Below the pieces are notes generated by a model, which saw nothing but the letters and a program-made list of their open reading frames with translations, made no database searches and was not told the DNA's origin. 64,000 nucleotides of DNA. It comes from an uncultured cyanobacterium (GTDB lineage: Bacteria; Cyanobacteriota; Cyanobacteriia; PCC-6307; Cyanobiaceae). The position numbers and the translations under genes were made by a program. The stretch is taken from contig CAIQIA010000002.1 in assembly GCA_903871775.1 (NCBI GenBank), forward strand, positions 62,001 to 126,000, given 5' to 3'. Positions 29,045-37,660 of the stretch are shown piece after piece; the stretch's first letter is position 1, and every line of letters starts with the position of its first letter.

Positions 29045-30118
29045 TCAGGCGGCGACGGCCACCTTGGCGTCCAGGGCACCCTTGGCGTAGAGGCCGGCGA
29101 AGTAGTTGATGTCGCGCTGCTTGATCTTGCTGGCATTGCCGGCAGCCCAGAACTGCTGGTAGCGATCCAGGCAGACCTGCTTCATGTAGGCCCGGGCGGG
29201 CTTGTTGAAGTGACGGGGGTCGAAGTTGGCGGGATCCTTGAAGGCCGCCTCACGGACCGCAGCGGTGAATGCCAGGCGGTTGTCGGTGTCGATGTTCACC
29301 TTGCGCACGCCGTTGCGGATGCCTTCCTGGATCTCTTCGACGGGGACGCCGTAGGTCTCGGGGATGGCACCACCGAACTTGTTGATCATGTCGAGCCACT
29401 CCTGGGGCACCGAGGAGGAGCCGTGCATCACCAGGTGGGTGTTGGGCAGAGCCTTGTGGATCTCGGCGATGCGCGAGATGGCCAGCACCTCACCCGTGGG
29501 CTTGCGGGTGAACTTGTAGGCGCCGTGGCTGGTGCCGATGGCGATGGCCAGGGCGTCGACGTTGGTCTTGGCGACGAAGTCGGCGGCTTCGGCGGGATCG
29601 GTCAGCAGCTGATCGTGGGAGAGGGCGCCCTCGAAGCCGTGGCCGTCCTCGGCCTCACCCTTGCCGGTCTCGAGGGAACCGAGGCATCCGAGCTCACCCT
29701 CGACGCTGACTCCGACGCTGTGGGCGACGTCGACCACCTCCTTGGTGACGCGCACGTTGTACTCGTAGGAGGCCGGGGTCTTGGCGTCAGCCTCGAGGGA
29801 GCCGTCCATCATCACCGAGGTGAAGCCGTTGGTGACGGCGCCGAAGCAGGTGGCGGGGCTGTTGCCATGGTCCTGGTGCATCACCACCGGGATGTCGGGA
29901 TAGGTCTCGACGGCGGCAAGGATCAGGTGGCGCAGGAAGTTCTCACCGGCGTACTGACGGGCACCGCGGGAGGCCTGCAGGATGACGGGGCTGTCGGTTT
30001 CGTAGGCAGCCTCCATGATCGACTGAACCTGTTCCAGGTTGTTCACGTTGAACGCCGGAATGCCGTAACCGTTCTCGGCGGCGTGATCGAGCAGCAGTCG
30101 AAGGGGGACGAGTGCCAT
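29045..30118 (-). CDS. fba: Class II fructose-bisphosphate aldolase
   Basis: Zinc-dependent aldolase for glycolysis/gluconeogenesis and the Calvin cycle (also sedoheptulose-1,7-bisphosphate formation in cyanobacteria). The 357-residue product has the metal motif [32 protein letters not shown] and [17 protein letters not shown]. Start ATG 30118 gives [19 protein letters not shown], the normal N-terminus. It has its own terminator and an upstream -10-like element, so it is probably a monocistronic, highly expressed gene. Confidence 0.97.
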   Translation of the reverse strand: MALVPLRLLLDHAAENGYGIPAFNVNNLEQVQSIMEAAYETDSPVILQASRGARQYAGENFLRHLILAAVETYPDIPVVMHQDHGNSPATCFGAVTNGFTSVMMDGSLEADAKTPASYEYNVRVTKEVVDVAHSVGVSVEGELGCLGSLETGKGEAEDGHGFEGALSHDQLLTDPAEAADFVAKTNVDALAIAIGTSHGAYKFTRKPTGEVLAISRIAEIHKALPNTHLVMHGSSSVPQEWLDMINKFGGAIPETYGVPVEEIQEGIRNGVRKVNIDTDNRLAFTAAVREAAFKDPANFDPRHFNKPARAYMKQVCLDRYQQFWAAGNASKIKQRDINYFAGLYAKGALDAKVAVAA

Positions 30119-30173
30119 GGGATACCTCAGGGAGGGAGGGCTCAGGCAGCGGGGCCACCCGAGGGACCGGGCG

Positions 30174-30179
30174 AGTTTA
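30174..30179 (-). promoter_or_regulatory. Putative -10 element of the aldolase gene
   Basis: TAAACT read on the minus strand, about 56 bases upstream of the aldolase ATG, in an 81-base gap. The leader between them is purine/pyrimidine biased and ends with a GAGG close to the start. No -35 match was clear. Confidence 0.35.
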
Positions 30180-30199
30180 CCTTGTGTCCCCGCTGCTTC

Positions 30200-30574
30200 T
30201 CAGGGCCTGCCCCCCATCGCCGCCGGAAGGCTCTGGATCAGCCCCAGCAGGCTCCGCTGGAGGCCAGACACGTCGTCGGCGCTGAGGTTGCCCCGCTCCA
30301 GTCCCCGCCGCAGGGTGTCGACCAGCGGTCGCGCCGCCGAGGGAACGTCGGCCTGATTCAGCATCCGCGCCAGGAGGGGGCCGAAGGTGCGTGGATCCAG
30401 GGGGGCAGCGTCCATGGGACCACCACCCGGGGAGGCGCCGTCCGGGGGCAGAGCCACCTCAGGGGTCGGCAGGCCTTCAATCGGGATGGGCACCGGCTCG
30501 GCCCGCAGGGGCCCGGCCGGCACGAGCAGCATCGGGGCGAGCAGCAGCAGCCAGGGCCGACGGGGATGGGGCAT
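30200..30574 (-). CDS. Small secreted hypothetical protein
   Basis: A 124-residue protein with a signal peptide-like N-terminus (RRPWLLLLAPMLLVPAGPL, then a likely cut after RAEP), a Pro/Gly-rich segment and a helical C-terminal part (PLLARMLNQADVPSAARPLV). No family recognised. ATG 30574 is used; GTG 30580 two codons earlier is possible. Located between the aldolase and a glutathione-transferase-type gene, all on the minus strand. Confidence 0.65.
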   Translation of the reverse strand: MPHPRRPWLLLLAPMLLVPAGPLRAEPVPIPIEGLPTPEVALPPDGASPGGGPMDAAPLDPRTFGPLLARMLNQADVPSAARPLVDTLRRGLERGNLSADDVSGLQRSLLGLIQSLPAAMGGRP

Positions 30575-30587
30575 GGTCACCGGATCA

Positions 30588-31850
30588 TCAGGGTTCAGTG
30601 TGGGGCAGTCCTGGGTCGGTGGGGCGAAAGGGCCGCGGATCCTGGTCATGGCGATGGCGCCGGGGCAGGGGGTCCCCCTGGGCATCGCCGTCGAGGGCGG
30701 CCGTGTCCTCCAGGGCCTGCCGCAGGGCCCTGGCGGCCAGCACCCCCATGTCGCGGGGAACGCAGATGCGGTCGCGCAGGCTGCGCAACCCGGCAGCACT
30801 GCCGGCCGGTGGAACACAGGGGCGGCCCGTCGCCAGGCGGGTGAGGGCCGCCCGCAGGGCGGCATCACCGAGGTCAGGCCTCACCTGCAGCAGGGTGCGG
30901 CGATGGCGCAGCACCCGGCCCAGGGCTTCGGCGGCATCGGCGGGGCCGGCGACACCCATGGCATCGTTCAGCCCATCCCAGGGCCCATGGTCGATGCGCC
31001 GCGCCCAGGCCAGGGCCTCGGCACTGCCGTTGCTGCAGCATCCGCCCAGCTGGGGGGGCAGATCGTGGGCATGGGTGTGGTGGTCGCTGCGGCTGCCCCG
31101 CCAGGAGGGACGCTCCTCCAGCCCGCGGAACCAGCGGTCGATCGCCGGCCAGCGGCCCCGCAGGTCATAGCCCTTGTAGTACAGCAGGCTCGCCTGCATC
31201 CGTTCCAGGAACGGGATGGCCACCACATCGGCGCTGCTGAACATCGGCAGCAGCCAGGGGCCGCCAGCGTCGGTGCCGAGGGCCGCCGCGAAGGAGCTGG
31301 CCCGGCGGTCGTAGTCGGCGCCGGCCATCGACTCGGGCGCCTGGCCGCAGAGCCAGCCGCACCAGGCCCTGAACAGATCCCGCTCCAGCTGGCGCAGCCG
31401 CTGCACGGCGGGATCGTCGAGGCGGGCCCCCAGGGGACCGAAGGCCTCCTCCAGGGCCGCCAGGATGCAGTCGCTCTCGGTGATCAAGCGGCCGTCGAGC
31501 ACCAGCGCCGGCAGCATGCCGGAGGGCACCAGGCGGGTGTACCACGCTTCCTTGCTGCCGTAGCAGACCATCGAGACGGTCTCGACGCGGTAGGGCACCC
31601 GCCGCTCCTCAAGCCAGAGCCAGACCTTCTGGCAGTAGGGGCACCAGGCGTGGTGATCGCGGATCAGCACCACCCGCACCGTCTCCCGGGGCTGGCCGAA
31701 CGGGCGCCAGCGGGCCTGGGCACTGGCGGGCCCTTCGCTCCGGTCGGGTTCCGGCGGGGCCAGCGCGTCGAGTTCAGCCCAGGGCAGAGGCTCCACCCCC
31801 GGGGTTGTGTTCCCGTTCGGTAACGAAATGCCCACCGGCAGGCCAGCCAT
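30588..31850 (-). CDS. Glutathione S-transferase-type protein with CPYC motif
   Basis: A 420-residue protein. The N-terminal thioredoxin-like domain has HHAWCPYCQKVWLWLEERRV (Cys70, Cys73), followed by SGMLPALVLDGRLITESDCI, the GST cis-Pro and ESD signatures. A helical GST C-terminal domain continues to about residue 250 and an extra helical region of unknown role fills 280-410. Length is well above the usual 200-280. Cyanobacterial relatives exist, but the substrate is unknown. 13 bases separate its stop from the next start on the strand. Confidence 0.82.
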   Translation of the reverse strand: MAGLPVGISLPNGNTTPGVEPLPWAELDALAPPEPDRSEGPASAQARWRPFGQPRETVRVVLIRDHHAWCPYCQKVWLWLEERRVPYRVETVSMVCYGSKEAWYTRLVPSGMLPALVLDGRLITESDCILAALEEAFGPLGARLDDPAVQRLRQLERDLFRAWCGWLCGQAPESMAGADYDRRASSFAAALGTDAGGPWLLPMFSSADVVAIPFLERMQASLLYYKGYDLRGRWPAIDRWFRGLEERPSWRGSRSDHHTHAHDLPPQLGGCCSNGSAEALAWARRIDHGPWDGLNDAMGVAGPADAAEALGRVLRHRRTLLQVRPDLGDAALRAALTRLATGRPCVPPAGSAAGLRSLRDRICVPRDMGVLAARALRQALEDTAALDGDAQGDPLPRRHRHDQDPRPFRPTDPGLPHTEP

Positions 31851-31950
31851 CGACGCCTTTGTCTACAACGGAGATGACCGGCGACGTGCAGCCCCCGCGT
31901 CGGCCACCCCAGAGCTCCGCTGCCACCCCGTGGCACCGTGCTGCTCCGAG

Positions 31951-31978
31951 AAAGCCCCCGCCCTGCGGGGGCTTTCTT
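31951..31978. terminator. Probable bidirectional terminator hairpin
   Basis: AAAGCCCCCGC (31951-31961), loop CCT, GCGGGGGCTTT (31965-31975), then CTTGTT on the plus strand. It lies just downstream of the DUF2301-like gene (minus strand, ending at 32002) and upstream of the GST-type gene. Eleven base pairs, strongly GC. T-richness is modest on both strands, so strand of action is uncertain. The 150 bases between 31851 and 32001 hold nothing else recognisable. Confidence 0.7.
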
Positions 31979-32001
31979 GTTGGTGGGCAGCGGACGGCGC
32001 C

Positions 32002-32625
32002 TCAGCCGTGACCCGCCAGGTGGGCGAAGACACTCAGGTCGCCAAGGTCAGCCTCGATGTCGACCGGCAACTTGCGCAGGGCCAGCACCAGCAGCAGCAG
32101 CGCCTCGCCCAGCAGCAGGGGGCCGGCGACCGGGTCGGGCAGCAGACCCAGCAGCCGCCCGAGCAGCAGCAGCGGCAGCAGCAGGGTCAGGCCGATGGCC
32201 TCGGGCCGGCGGAAGCAGAAGAACTCCTTGAACCCCAGGCCGGTGAGGGCCGCGAAGAACGGCCCCACGGCCAGGATCCAGAGGGGCTGCTGCCGCAGGG
32301 TCGGCAGGATGGCGGCCGGTCCGGCGGCGAAGGCCAGGGCGACGATGCCGAGGCTGCCCAGCAGCCAGAACAGCTGCAGGGCCCGGTGCAGCGGGACGAG
32401 ATAGATGTGCACCCAGCGCAGGGCAGCCCCGAGGCTCACGACCATCACCAGCAGCCAGGGCCATAGCAGTGCGGGCCCCGCCAGGTGCCACTGCAGCAGC
32501 AGCCCCAGCTGGGCCAGGGCCAGGAGCAGCAGGGCCGCGCGGTAGGCCCGCACCTCGCGCCGATGGTGGGGCTCCACGACATAGGGGCCATAGACCCCCT
32601 GGCGCTCGACGGGCAACTGCGTCAT
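32002..32625 (-). CDS. DUF2301-type integral membrane protein
   Basis: A 207-residue protein with about six hydrophobic segments. The N-terminus VYGPYVVEPHHRREVRAYRA and the segment ALTGLGFKEFFCFRRPEAIG fit the cyanobacterial DUF2301 family; function unknown. Its start overlaps the stop of the glutathionyl-hydroquinone-reductase-like gene (ATGA), so they are probably co-translated. Confidence 0.82.
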   Translation of the reverse strand: MTQLPVERQGVYGPYVVEPHHRREVRAYRAALLLLALAQLGLLLQWHLAGPALLWPWLLVMVVSLGAALRWVHIYLVPLHRALQLFWLLGSLGIVALAFAAGPAAILPTLRQQPLWILAVGPFFAALTGLGFKEFFCFRRPEAIGLTLLLPLLLLGRLLGLLPDPVAGPLLLGEALLLLVLALRKLPVDIEADLGDLSVFAHLAGHG

Positions 32626-33608
32626 GGGGTCATTGTGGCGGCATCCGGGGGCTCGGCCGCCACCAGCCGTGCCAGGTCAGGCCCCTCCGGCACCAGGCCG
32701 GAGGGATGCAACGGGAAGAGGGCGCCGAAGTAATCGCGGCGCCACGCCTCCGGACAGCAGGTCTCCGCCACGCCGGGGAGGGCATGGAAGCGGGCGCGCC
32801 AGCGCCAGAGGGCCGGAAACGACCAGAGGGGGCGGCGGCTGCAGCCGAACAGCGGCCCATAGACCGCCTCCCAGCGGATCAGCGTTGGGAACAGGCGCAC
32901 ATCAGCCAGGCTGGGCCGGTCGCCGGCGATCCAGGCCCCCCCCGCGGTGAGGTGCTGCTCGAGGGCCTCCAGCGTTGTGAACAGCGCCGTGGCCGCCCGG
33001 GTGTAGGCCGCCTGGGTGCGGGCGAAGCCACAGCGGTAGACACCGTCGTTGACCTGGTGTTGCAGCCGCTCGGCCCAGAGGCGGCTGAGCTCGCGCTCGG
33101 CGGCCGGGCGCCCGGGAGGTTCCAGGGAAGGCCGCTCCGCCGGCCAGCGGTCGAGCAGCGGCAGCAGGGCGGCGCTGTCATTGCCGATCAGCCGCAACCC
33201 GTCGCCGCCGCCGCTGAGCAGCAGGGGCACCGTGGCCCGCCGCTGCCGGTCACCGCCCCCGCGCCGGTACAGCTGGGCCAGGGTGCGGCAGCCGTGCAGC
33301 GGCTCCGGCAGCAGCCAGCGGCCGCCGATCGGATCCGGCTCGGCGATCGTCAGGGCCAGGGTCGTCTCCAGCCCCCGCAGGCTGCGCAGCAGCCAGAGCC
33401 GGTGGGCCCAGGGGCAGCTGCGGCCCACCACCAGCCGTGGCGCCTCCAGCGCCTGGGGATCCACGGCGTCGATGCCGTCGCTGAACTGGGAGGGGCGGCG
33501 CAGAAAGTCCCCTTCAGGGCCTGCGGCGGCCAGACCGTCCATCAGCCGCTGCCACTGGCAGTGCCAGAGGCGGCGGGCGGTGGCCACCAGGGGGGCAGGG
33601 ACGGGCAT
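32622..33608 (-). CDS. Glutathionyl-hydroquinone reductase-like GST (Xi class)
   Basis: A 328-residue protein with the Xi-class active site GRSCPWAHRLWLLRSLRGLE (Cys65 in CPWA) and the C-terminal blocks HQVNDGVYRCGFARTQAAY and GDRPSLADVRLFPTLIRW. These enzymes reduce glutathionyl-quinones using glutathione. ATG 33608 gives a start shortly before the domain; the longer open frame upstream has no family likeness. Coupled by ATGA overlap to the DUF2301-like gene. Confidence 0.9.
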   Translation of the reverse strand: MPVPAPLVATARRLWHCQWQRLMDGLAAAGPEGDFLRRPSQFSDGIDAVDPQALEAPRLVVGRSCPWAHRLWLLRSLRGLETTLALTIAEPDPIGGRWLLPEPLHGCRTLAQLYRRGGGDRQRRATVPLLLSGGGDGLRLIGNDSAALLPLLDRWPAERPSLEPPGRPAAERELSRLWAERLQHQVNDGVYRCGFARTQAAYTRAATALFTTLEALEQHLTAGGAWIAGDRPSLADVRLFPTLIRWEAVYGPLFGCSRRPLWSFPALWRWRARFHALPGVAETCCPEAWRRDYFGALFPLHPSGLVPEGPDLARLVAAEPPDAATMTP

Positions 33609-33656
33609 GCCGGGCTTGCACTGGCTCCAGGATGGCGGCGCCCCGTCGCCCGCACC

Positions 33657-34058
33657 ATGCTGCCGGTCCCTCCGCCGCTGCTGATCGCCGCCGACCTCGC
33701 CCCGGTCGACACCGAATCGTTTCGCAGCCGCTACGGCCAGGAGGCGCTGTTCCGCTTCGATCTCGGCGTGGAGGACCCACCCCAGGAGACCTGTGGCCGC
33801 CCGCCGCGGCCCTGGGCAGGATCCCCCGAGCAGGCCCGCATGGAGGCGGCGCTGGCGATGGGCCGCTGGTATGAGGCCGGCCAGGCCCTGGGGCAATGGC
33901 AGCAGGGGCAGCGCTGCCCGCCCGTCAGCTGCCCAGCAGATCCAGCCGGACCCTGCGGCGCAGGGGCTGGCGCCGATGTTCCCAGAGGTACACCGCCTGC
34001 CAGGTGCCCAGGAGCAGACGCCCCTGGGCGACCGGCAGGCTCAGGGACGTGCAGGTGA
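33657..34058 (+). CDS. Hypothetical protein, C-terminal half doubtful
   Basis: A 133-residue frame starting at ATG 33657 with a plausible globular N-terminal half (LLIAADLAPVDTESFRSRYG, MEAALAMGRWYEAGQALGQW). From about residue 90 the sequence becomes Pro/Ala/Gly-rich and overlaps the 3' end of the YjbQ gene on the other strand, which looks like read-through. A real protein may be shorter or frameshifted near 33915. No family recognised. Confidence 0.4.
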   Translation: MLPVPPPLLIAADLAPVDTESFRSRYGQEALFRFDLGVEDPPQETCGRPPRPWAGSPEQARMEAALAMGRWYEAGQALGQWQQGQRCPPVSCPADPAGPCGAGAGADVPRGTPPARCPGADAPGRPAGSGTCR

Positions 34059-34383
34059 GGGCCGTGCGGATGTGGGCCGGCATGTCATCGGGGCCTTCAT
34101 CGTCGTGGCGGTAGGGGCGCAGGGGGCCGTCGCCGGAAAGTGGACGGGAGCCGGCTTCGGGCACCAGCGCGGCGAGGTGGGCCTGCAGGTCGTCGAGCAC
34201 CCGCGGATCGGCGTTCTCGTTGATGGTCAGCGAGCAGGAGGTGTGCAGGGCGAGCAGCACCGCGATCCCCTGCCGGAAACCAGCGGCGGCGATGGCGTCA
34301 TCCACCGCCGCCGTGATCGGCAGGAAGCCCTGACCGCGGCCATCAAAGGCCAGGGTCTGACCGTGGTGCCGCAGACCGGTCAT
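33925..34383 (-). CDS. YjbQ/UPF0047 family protein
   Basis: A 152-residue single-domain protein with the family core LLALHTSCSLTINENADP, then PYRHDDEGPDDMPAHIRTAL and GRLLLGTWQAVYLWEHR. Members have weak thiamine-phosphate synthase activity and are sometimes so named; physiological role is unclear. The ATG overlaps the stop of the 54-residue upstream gene (ATGA). Confidence 0.92.
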   Translation of the reverse strand: MTGLRHHGQTLAFDGRGQGFLPITAAVDDAIAAAGFRQGIAVLLALHTSCSLTINENADPRVLDDLQAHLAALVPEAGSRPLSGDGPLRPYRHDDEGPDDMPAHIRTALTCTSLSLPVAQGRLLLGTWQAVYLWEHRRQPLRRRVRLDLLGS

Positions 34384-34544
34384 GGGGCGACCGGCGGCGC
34401 GTCCCCCACGGGACAGGTCAGCAGGTCGACTCCCAGGGGATCGCCGTGGGACAGGCGCTCAAGGATCCGCTGCTGATCCACAGGCGACAGCTCACCGTCC
34501 GAGTCCCACTTCAGGCAGGTGCCGTCAAGTCCCACAACCTCCAT
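34380..34544 (-). CDS. Small conserved-looking protein (54 aa)
   Basis: A 54-residue product (MEVVGLDGTCLKWDSDGELS, then SPVDQQRILERLSHGDPLGV). No family recognised. Supported by the ATGA overlap with yjbQ and by a TAAATT -10-like element read on the minus strand about 25 bases upstream. Perhaps translated to couple initiation of the YjbQ gene. Confidence 0.55.
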   Translation of the reverse strand: MEVVGLDGTCLKWDSDGELSPVDQQRILERLSHGDPLGVDLLTCPVGDAPPVAP

Positions 34545-34632
34545 GTGAGGAGTTCCTGACACTGGGGAGAATTTACCGTGCCGACTCGCCCCCGCGGGTA
34601 ACTGAACGAGGCCACCCCACCTCGGGCCCTCG

Positions 34633-34860
34633 ATGTTTCTGCTCTCGCTCCCCCACGGCAGCCTGGTGGAGGTGCTGCAACCGGCCCAGCTGTTCAACCC
34701 CTTCTGCCCCCAGGTCGAAGGGCGGCTGCATGCCGGCGAGGAGCTCCAGGATCCGGAGGCCTTCGTCAAGCAGGACCTGCGCTTTCCCTCCGGAGAAACC
34801 CTGCCCCGTTGCTGGCTCGACCCCACCTACATCCATGCTGTGCTGAACAGCAGCCGATGA
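34633..34860 (+). CDS. Conserved-looking hypothetical protein (75 aa)
   Basis: A 75-residue protein (MFLLSLPHGSLVEVLQPAQL; GRLHAGEELQDPEAFVKQDL; LPRCWLDPTYIHAVL). The sequence is balanced in composition, unlike shadow frames in this GC-rich DNA, which supports coding. No function recognised. It lies in the divergent gap after the yjbQ unit. Confidence 0.65.
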   Translation: MFLLSLPHGSLVEVLQPAQLFNPFCPQVEGRLHAGEELQDPEAFVKQDLRFPSGETLPRCWLDPTYIHAVLNSSR

Positions 34861-34924
34861 CACCGCAGTCCAGTGGACCCCGGGCTATTTCTTCGCCATA
34901 CCCCGCCATTCTCCGCTCCGCGCC

Positions 34925-35110
34925 ATGCCCTACGAGCCCGGCACCCCCGACTGCCATCGGCTGATCCATTGCAAGGATCACATCCAGTCGGTGCTTCAGC
35001 AGCTGGTGCAGCTGCAGAACACAGAGCACATCCAGGCCCAGCTGGTGAGTGTCCACAACCAGCTTGAAGGGCTGCACGATCTGCAGCGTGTGCAGCGCCG
35101 CCAGACCTGA
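34925..35110 (+). CDS. Small helical hypothetical protein (61 aa)
   Basis: A 61-residue Gln/His-rich, probably helical protein (DHIQSVLQQLVQLQNTEHIQ; NQLEGLHDLQRVQRR). Possibly a coiled coil. It ends 38 bases before the NDH-2-type start on the same strand. No family recognised. Confidence 0.5.
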   Translation: MPYEPGTPDCHRLIHCKDHIQSVLQQLVQLQNTEHIQAQLVSVHNQLEGLHDLQRVQRRQT

Positions 35111-35147
35111 CGTCCGGATAACCTCACCCTTCGTCGCACGAGACCCC

Positions 35148-36527
35148 ATGGTTCTGGCGCCCACCCCCGTCACGACCGACCCCGAGGCCACCGGCATGGA
35201 TGCCTGGCCCCACGTGGTCGTTGTCGGAGGTGGCTTCGCCGGCCTCAAGCTCTGCCACAGCCTCAGCCATCAGCCGGTGCGGGTCACCCTCATCGACAAG
35301 CGCAACTTCAACCTCTTCCAGCCCCTGCTTTACCAGGTGGCCTCCGGGCTGGTCTCGGCGGCCGATGTGGCCTCACCCCTGCGGCAGATGGTCGGCCAGG
35401 CGCCCAACGTGCGGGTGCTGCTGGGGGAGGTCACCGACATCGACCCCGACCGCTGCGAGCTGATCTGCAACGACCGGCGCATCGGCTACGACCGGCTGGT
35501 GCTGGCCACCGGCTCCGGCAGTGCCTATTTCGGCCATGAGGAGTGGCGGCCCCTGGCTCCCCCCATGAAGGTGCTCGAACACGCCCAGGAGATCAGGCGC
35601 CGGCTGCTGACCGCCCTTGAGGAGGCCGAGCAGACCACCGACCGGTCACGCCAGCGCTATCTGCAGACGGTGGTGGTGGTGGGGGCCGGTCCGGCCGGCT
35701 GCGAACTGGCCGGCTCGGTGGTCGAGATGATGCAGAGCGCCATCCGCCGCGATTTCAAGCGCCTCGATCCCACCCTCTGCCGGGTGGTGCTCGTGGATGC
35801 GGTGCAGCGGGTGCTGCCCGCCATGGACAGCGGCCTGGCGGCCGAGGCCGCCGAATACCTGCGCAGCCAGGGCGTCGTGCTGCTGCTCAACTCGATGGTG
35901 GAGGGGATCGAGGCCGGGCGGGTGCGCCTGCGGCGTGAGCATTCCCCCCACCAGATCGAGGCCGCCACCGTCTGCTGGACCGCCGGCGTGCGGGGGTCGT
36001 CGCTGGGCAAGCTGCTGGCTGAACGCACCGGCTGCGCCACCGACCGGGGCGGTCGGGTCGAGGTGCTGGCCGACTTCTCCCTGCCGGACCATCCCGAGAT
36101 CCGGGTGGTGGGGGACACCTGCAGCTACAAGCCGCCGGGCGAAGAGCGCCCTCTCCCGGGGATGGCCGGTCCGGCGGTGCAGATGGGCGGCTGGGTGGCC
36201 CGCGACCTGCTCGCCGAACTCGACGGGCGCCGCGCCGAACCGTTCCGCTGGTTCGATCTCGGCTCCATGGCCGTGATCGGCCCCCTCTGGGCCGTGGCCG
36301 ACCTGCGGGGCCTGCGGTTCACCGGCTTCATCGGCTGGGTGCTGTGGGGACTGGCCCACCTGGCCTTTATCCCGGAGAATGAAAACCGCGTCGCCCTGCT
36401 CACCCGTTGGCTCTGGCAAATCGCCACCCGTCAGCGTCCGGCGATGCTGATCACCGGTCGCCCCGACCAGCACCTCGAGGTGGAGGTGGGTCTCGAACCC
36501 ACCCCATCACCCGCCTCTCGCTTCTGA
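35148..36527 (+). CDS. NDH-2-type NAD(P)H:quinone oxidoreductase
   Basis: A 459-residue FAD protein of the type II NADH dehydrogenase group, which moves electrons from NAD(P)H to quinone without pumping. The FAD motif is VVVVGGGFAGLKLCHSL near the N-terminus; a second dinucleotide motif VVVVGAGPAGCELAGSV lies near residue 178; VVGDTCSY and GMAGPAVQMGGW follow. A hydrophobic C-terminal stretch (GFIGWVLWGLAHLAFI) suggests membrane attachment. ATG 35148 is used; ATG 35196 is an alternative. The 3' end overlaps the open devB frame, suggesting one transcript with devBCA. Confidence 0.9.
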   Translation: MVLAPTPVTTDPEATGMDAWPHVVVVGGGFAGLKLCHSLSHQPVRVTLIDKRNFNLFQPLLYQVASGLVSAADVASPLRQMVGQAPNVRVLLGEVTDIDPDRCELICNDRRIGYDRLVLATGSGSAYFGHEEWRPLAPPMKVLEHAQEIRRRLLTALEEAEQTTDRSRQRYLQTVVVVGAGPAGCELAGSVVEMMQSAIRRDFKRLDPTLCRVVLVDAVQRVLPAMDSGLAAEAAEYLRSQGVVLLLNSMVEGIEAGRVRLRREHSPHQIEAATVCWTAGVRGSSLGKLLAERTGCATDRGGRVEVLADFSLPDHPEIRVVGDTCSYKPPGEERPLPGMAGPAVQMGGWVARDLLAELDGRRAEPFRWFDLGSMAVIGPLWAVADLRGLRFTGFIGWVLWGLAHLAFIPENENRVALLTRWLWQIATRQRPAMLITGRPDQHLEVEVGLEPTPSPASRF

Positions 36528-37660
36528 GCCTGCTGCTGGGCCTGGCGACACCGCTGGGTCTGCTGGGCGCCTGCCAGCCCCGCCGGGAGCCCACCCCGCC
36601 CGCGGCGGCGCCGCGCCAGGTTTCGGCCCTGGGCCGTCTGCAACCCGAATCCGACATGCGGCGGGTGTCGGTGGCGGCCTCCGTGAGCGGCGACCGCATC
36701 GAGACCCTGCTGGTGCGCGAAGGAGATGAGGTGAAACAGGGTCAGCCCCTGGCGACCCTCAACAGTGCCGGCAGCCTCAAGGCGGCCCTCGACGAGGCCA
36801 ACGAGCTGGTGGCCGTGAACCGCAGCAAGCTGGCCCAGGTGCAGGCCGGAGCCAAGCAGGGGGAGATCCGCGCCCAGGAGTATCAGGTGCAGAGCCTCGA
36901 GCGTCAGCTCGCCGGTGAACAGCTCACCCAGGAGCAGGCGATCAGCAAGGCCCGGGCCTCGGCCGAGGAGGCCCGCATCGAACGGGAGCGGTACGACCGT
37001 CTCTTCGCTGCCGGCGGGGTGTCGGAGCTGCAGCGCGACCGTTTCCGCACCCGGGCGGCCACGACCCAGGCCGAACTGGCCAAGGCGATCGAGAACCGTG
37101 CCGCCACCGAGGCCCGCCTGCGGTCCGAGATCGAAAGCGCCCGGCAGACCCTGGAGAAGATCCGGGAGGTGCGGCCTGAGGATGTGCTCACCGCCCGCAG
37201 TGAGCTGCGCAAGGCCGAGGCCAGCCGTGAACGGGCCCGGCAGGAGTTCGACTTCGCCACCGTGCGGGCCCCCCAGAACGGCCGGATCCTCAAGATCTTT
37301 GCCCGACCCGGTGACCGCATCGGCGAGAACGGACTGCTGGAGATGGCCGACACCGACACGATGGTCGTGCTCGCCGAGGTCTATCAGACCGACATGGGAC
37401 GGCTGTCGATCGGCCAGGGGGCCACCATCACGGCCGACGGATTCAACGGCAGCCTGCGGGCCACCCTGACCAAGGTGCTGCCCCAGGTGCAGCGCCAGAG
37501 CACCTTCGCCGGCCAGCCCGGCGAGAACATGGACCAGCGGGTCTTTGAGGTGCGGCTGCAGCTGCATCCGACACCGGAGCAGCAGCGCAAGCTCAGTTAC
37601 GGCTCGAACCTGCAGGTGAATGTGGTGTTTGATCCGCCCGCCGCCGCGCCGAAGCCATGA
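36407..37660 (+). CDS. devB: DevB-type membrane fusion (HlyD-like) exporter subunit
   Basis: Periplasmic adaptor of a DevBCA-TolC type exporter. A hydrophobic N-terminal segment (RLSLLSLLLGLATPLGLLGA) ends in a Cys, suggesting a lipoprotein-like anchor. HlyD-type lipoyl halves (SVSGDRIETLLVREGDEVKQ and TVRAPQNGRILKIFARPGDR) flank a long coiled coil over about residues 110-250. No ATG/GTG exists in frame near the hydrophobic segment; TTG 36407 is the only conventional start and overlaps the NDH-2 gene by 121 bases, so the true start is uncertain. Stop overlaps the devC ATG. Confidence 0.88.
   Translation: MALANRHPSASGDADHRSPRPAPRGGGGSRTHPITRLSLLSLLLGLATPLGLLGACQPRREPTPPAAAPRQVSALGRLQPESDMRRVSVAASVSGDRIETLLVREGDEVKQGQPLATLNSAGSLKAALDEANELVAVNRSKLAQVQAGAKQGEIRAQEYQVQSLERQLAGEQLTQEQAISKARASAEEARIERERYDRLFAAGGVSELQRDRFRTRAATTQAELAKAIENRAATEARLRSEIESARQTLEKIREVRPEDVLTARSELRKAEASRERARQEFDFATVRAPQNGRILKIFARPGDRIGENGLLEMADTDTMVVLAEVYQTDMGRLSIGQGATITADGFNGSLRATLTKVLPQVQRQSTFAGQPGENMDQRVFEVRLQLHPTPEQQRKLSYGSNLQVNVVFDPPAAAPKP

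Noticed and set aside
31851-31950. Small RNA ending at the 31951 hairpin
   Set aside because: No promoter or conserved structure seen upstream on the plus strand; the hairpin is explained as terminator of the DUF2301-like gene.
36485-36510. tRNA T-arm-like sequence (minus strand GTGGGTTCGAGACCCAC) at the NDH-2/devB boundary
   Set aside because: The T-stem and loop are perfect, but no matching 5' acceptor strand, D-arm or anticodon arm is found in the next 80 bases on the minus strand. It lies in the NDH-2 tail, so it is treated as chance or at most a remnant.
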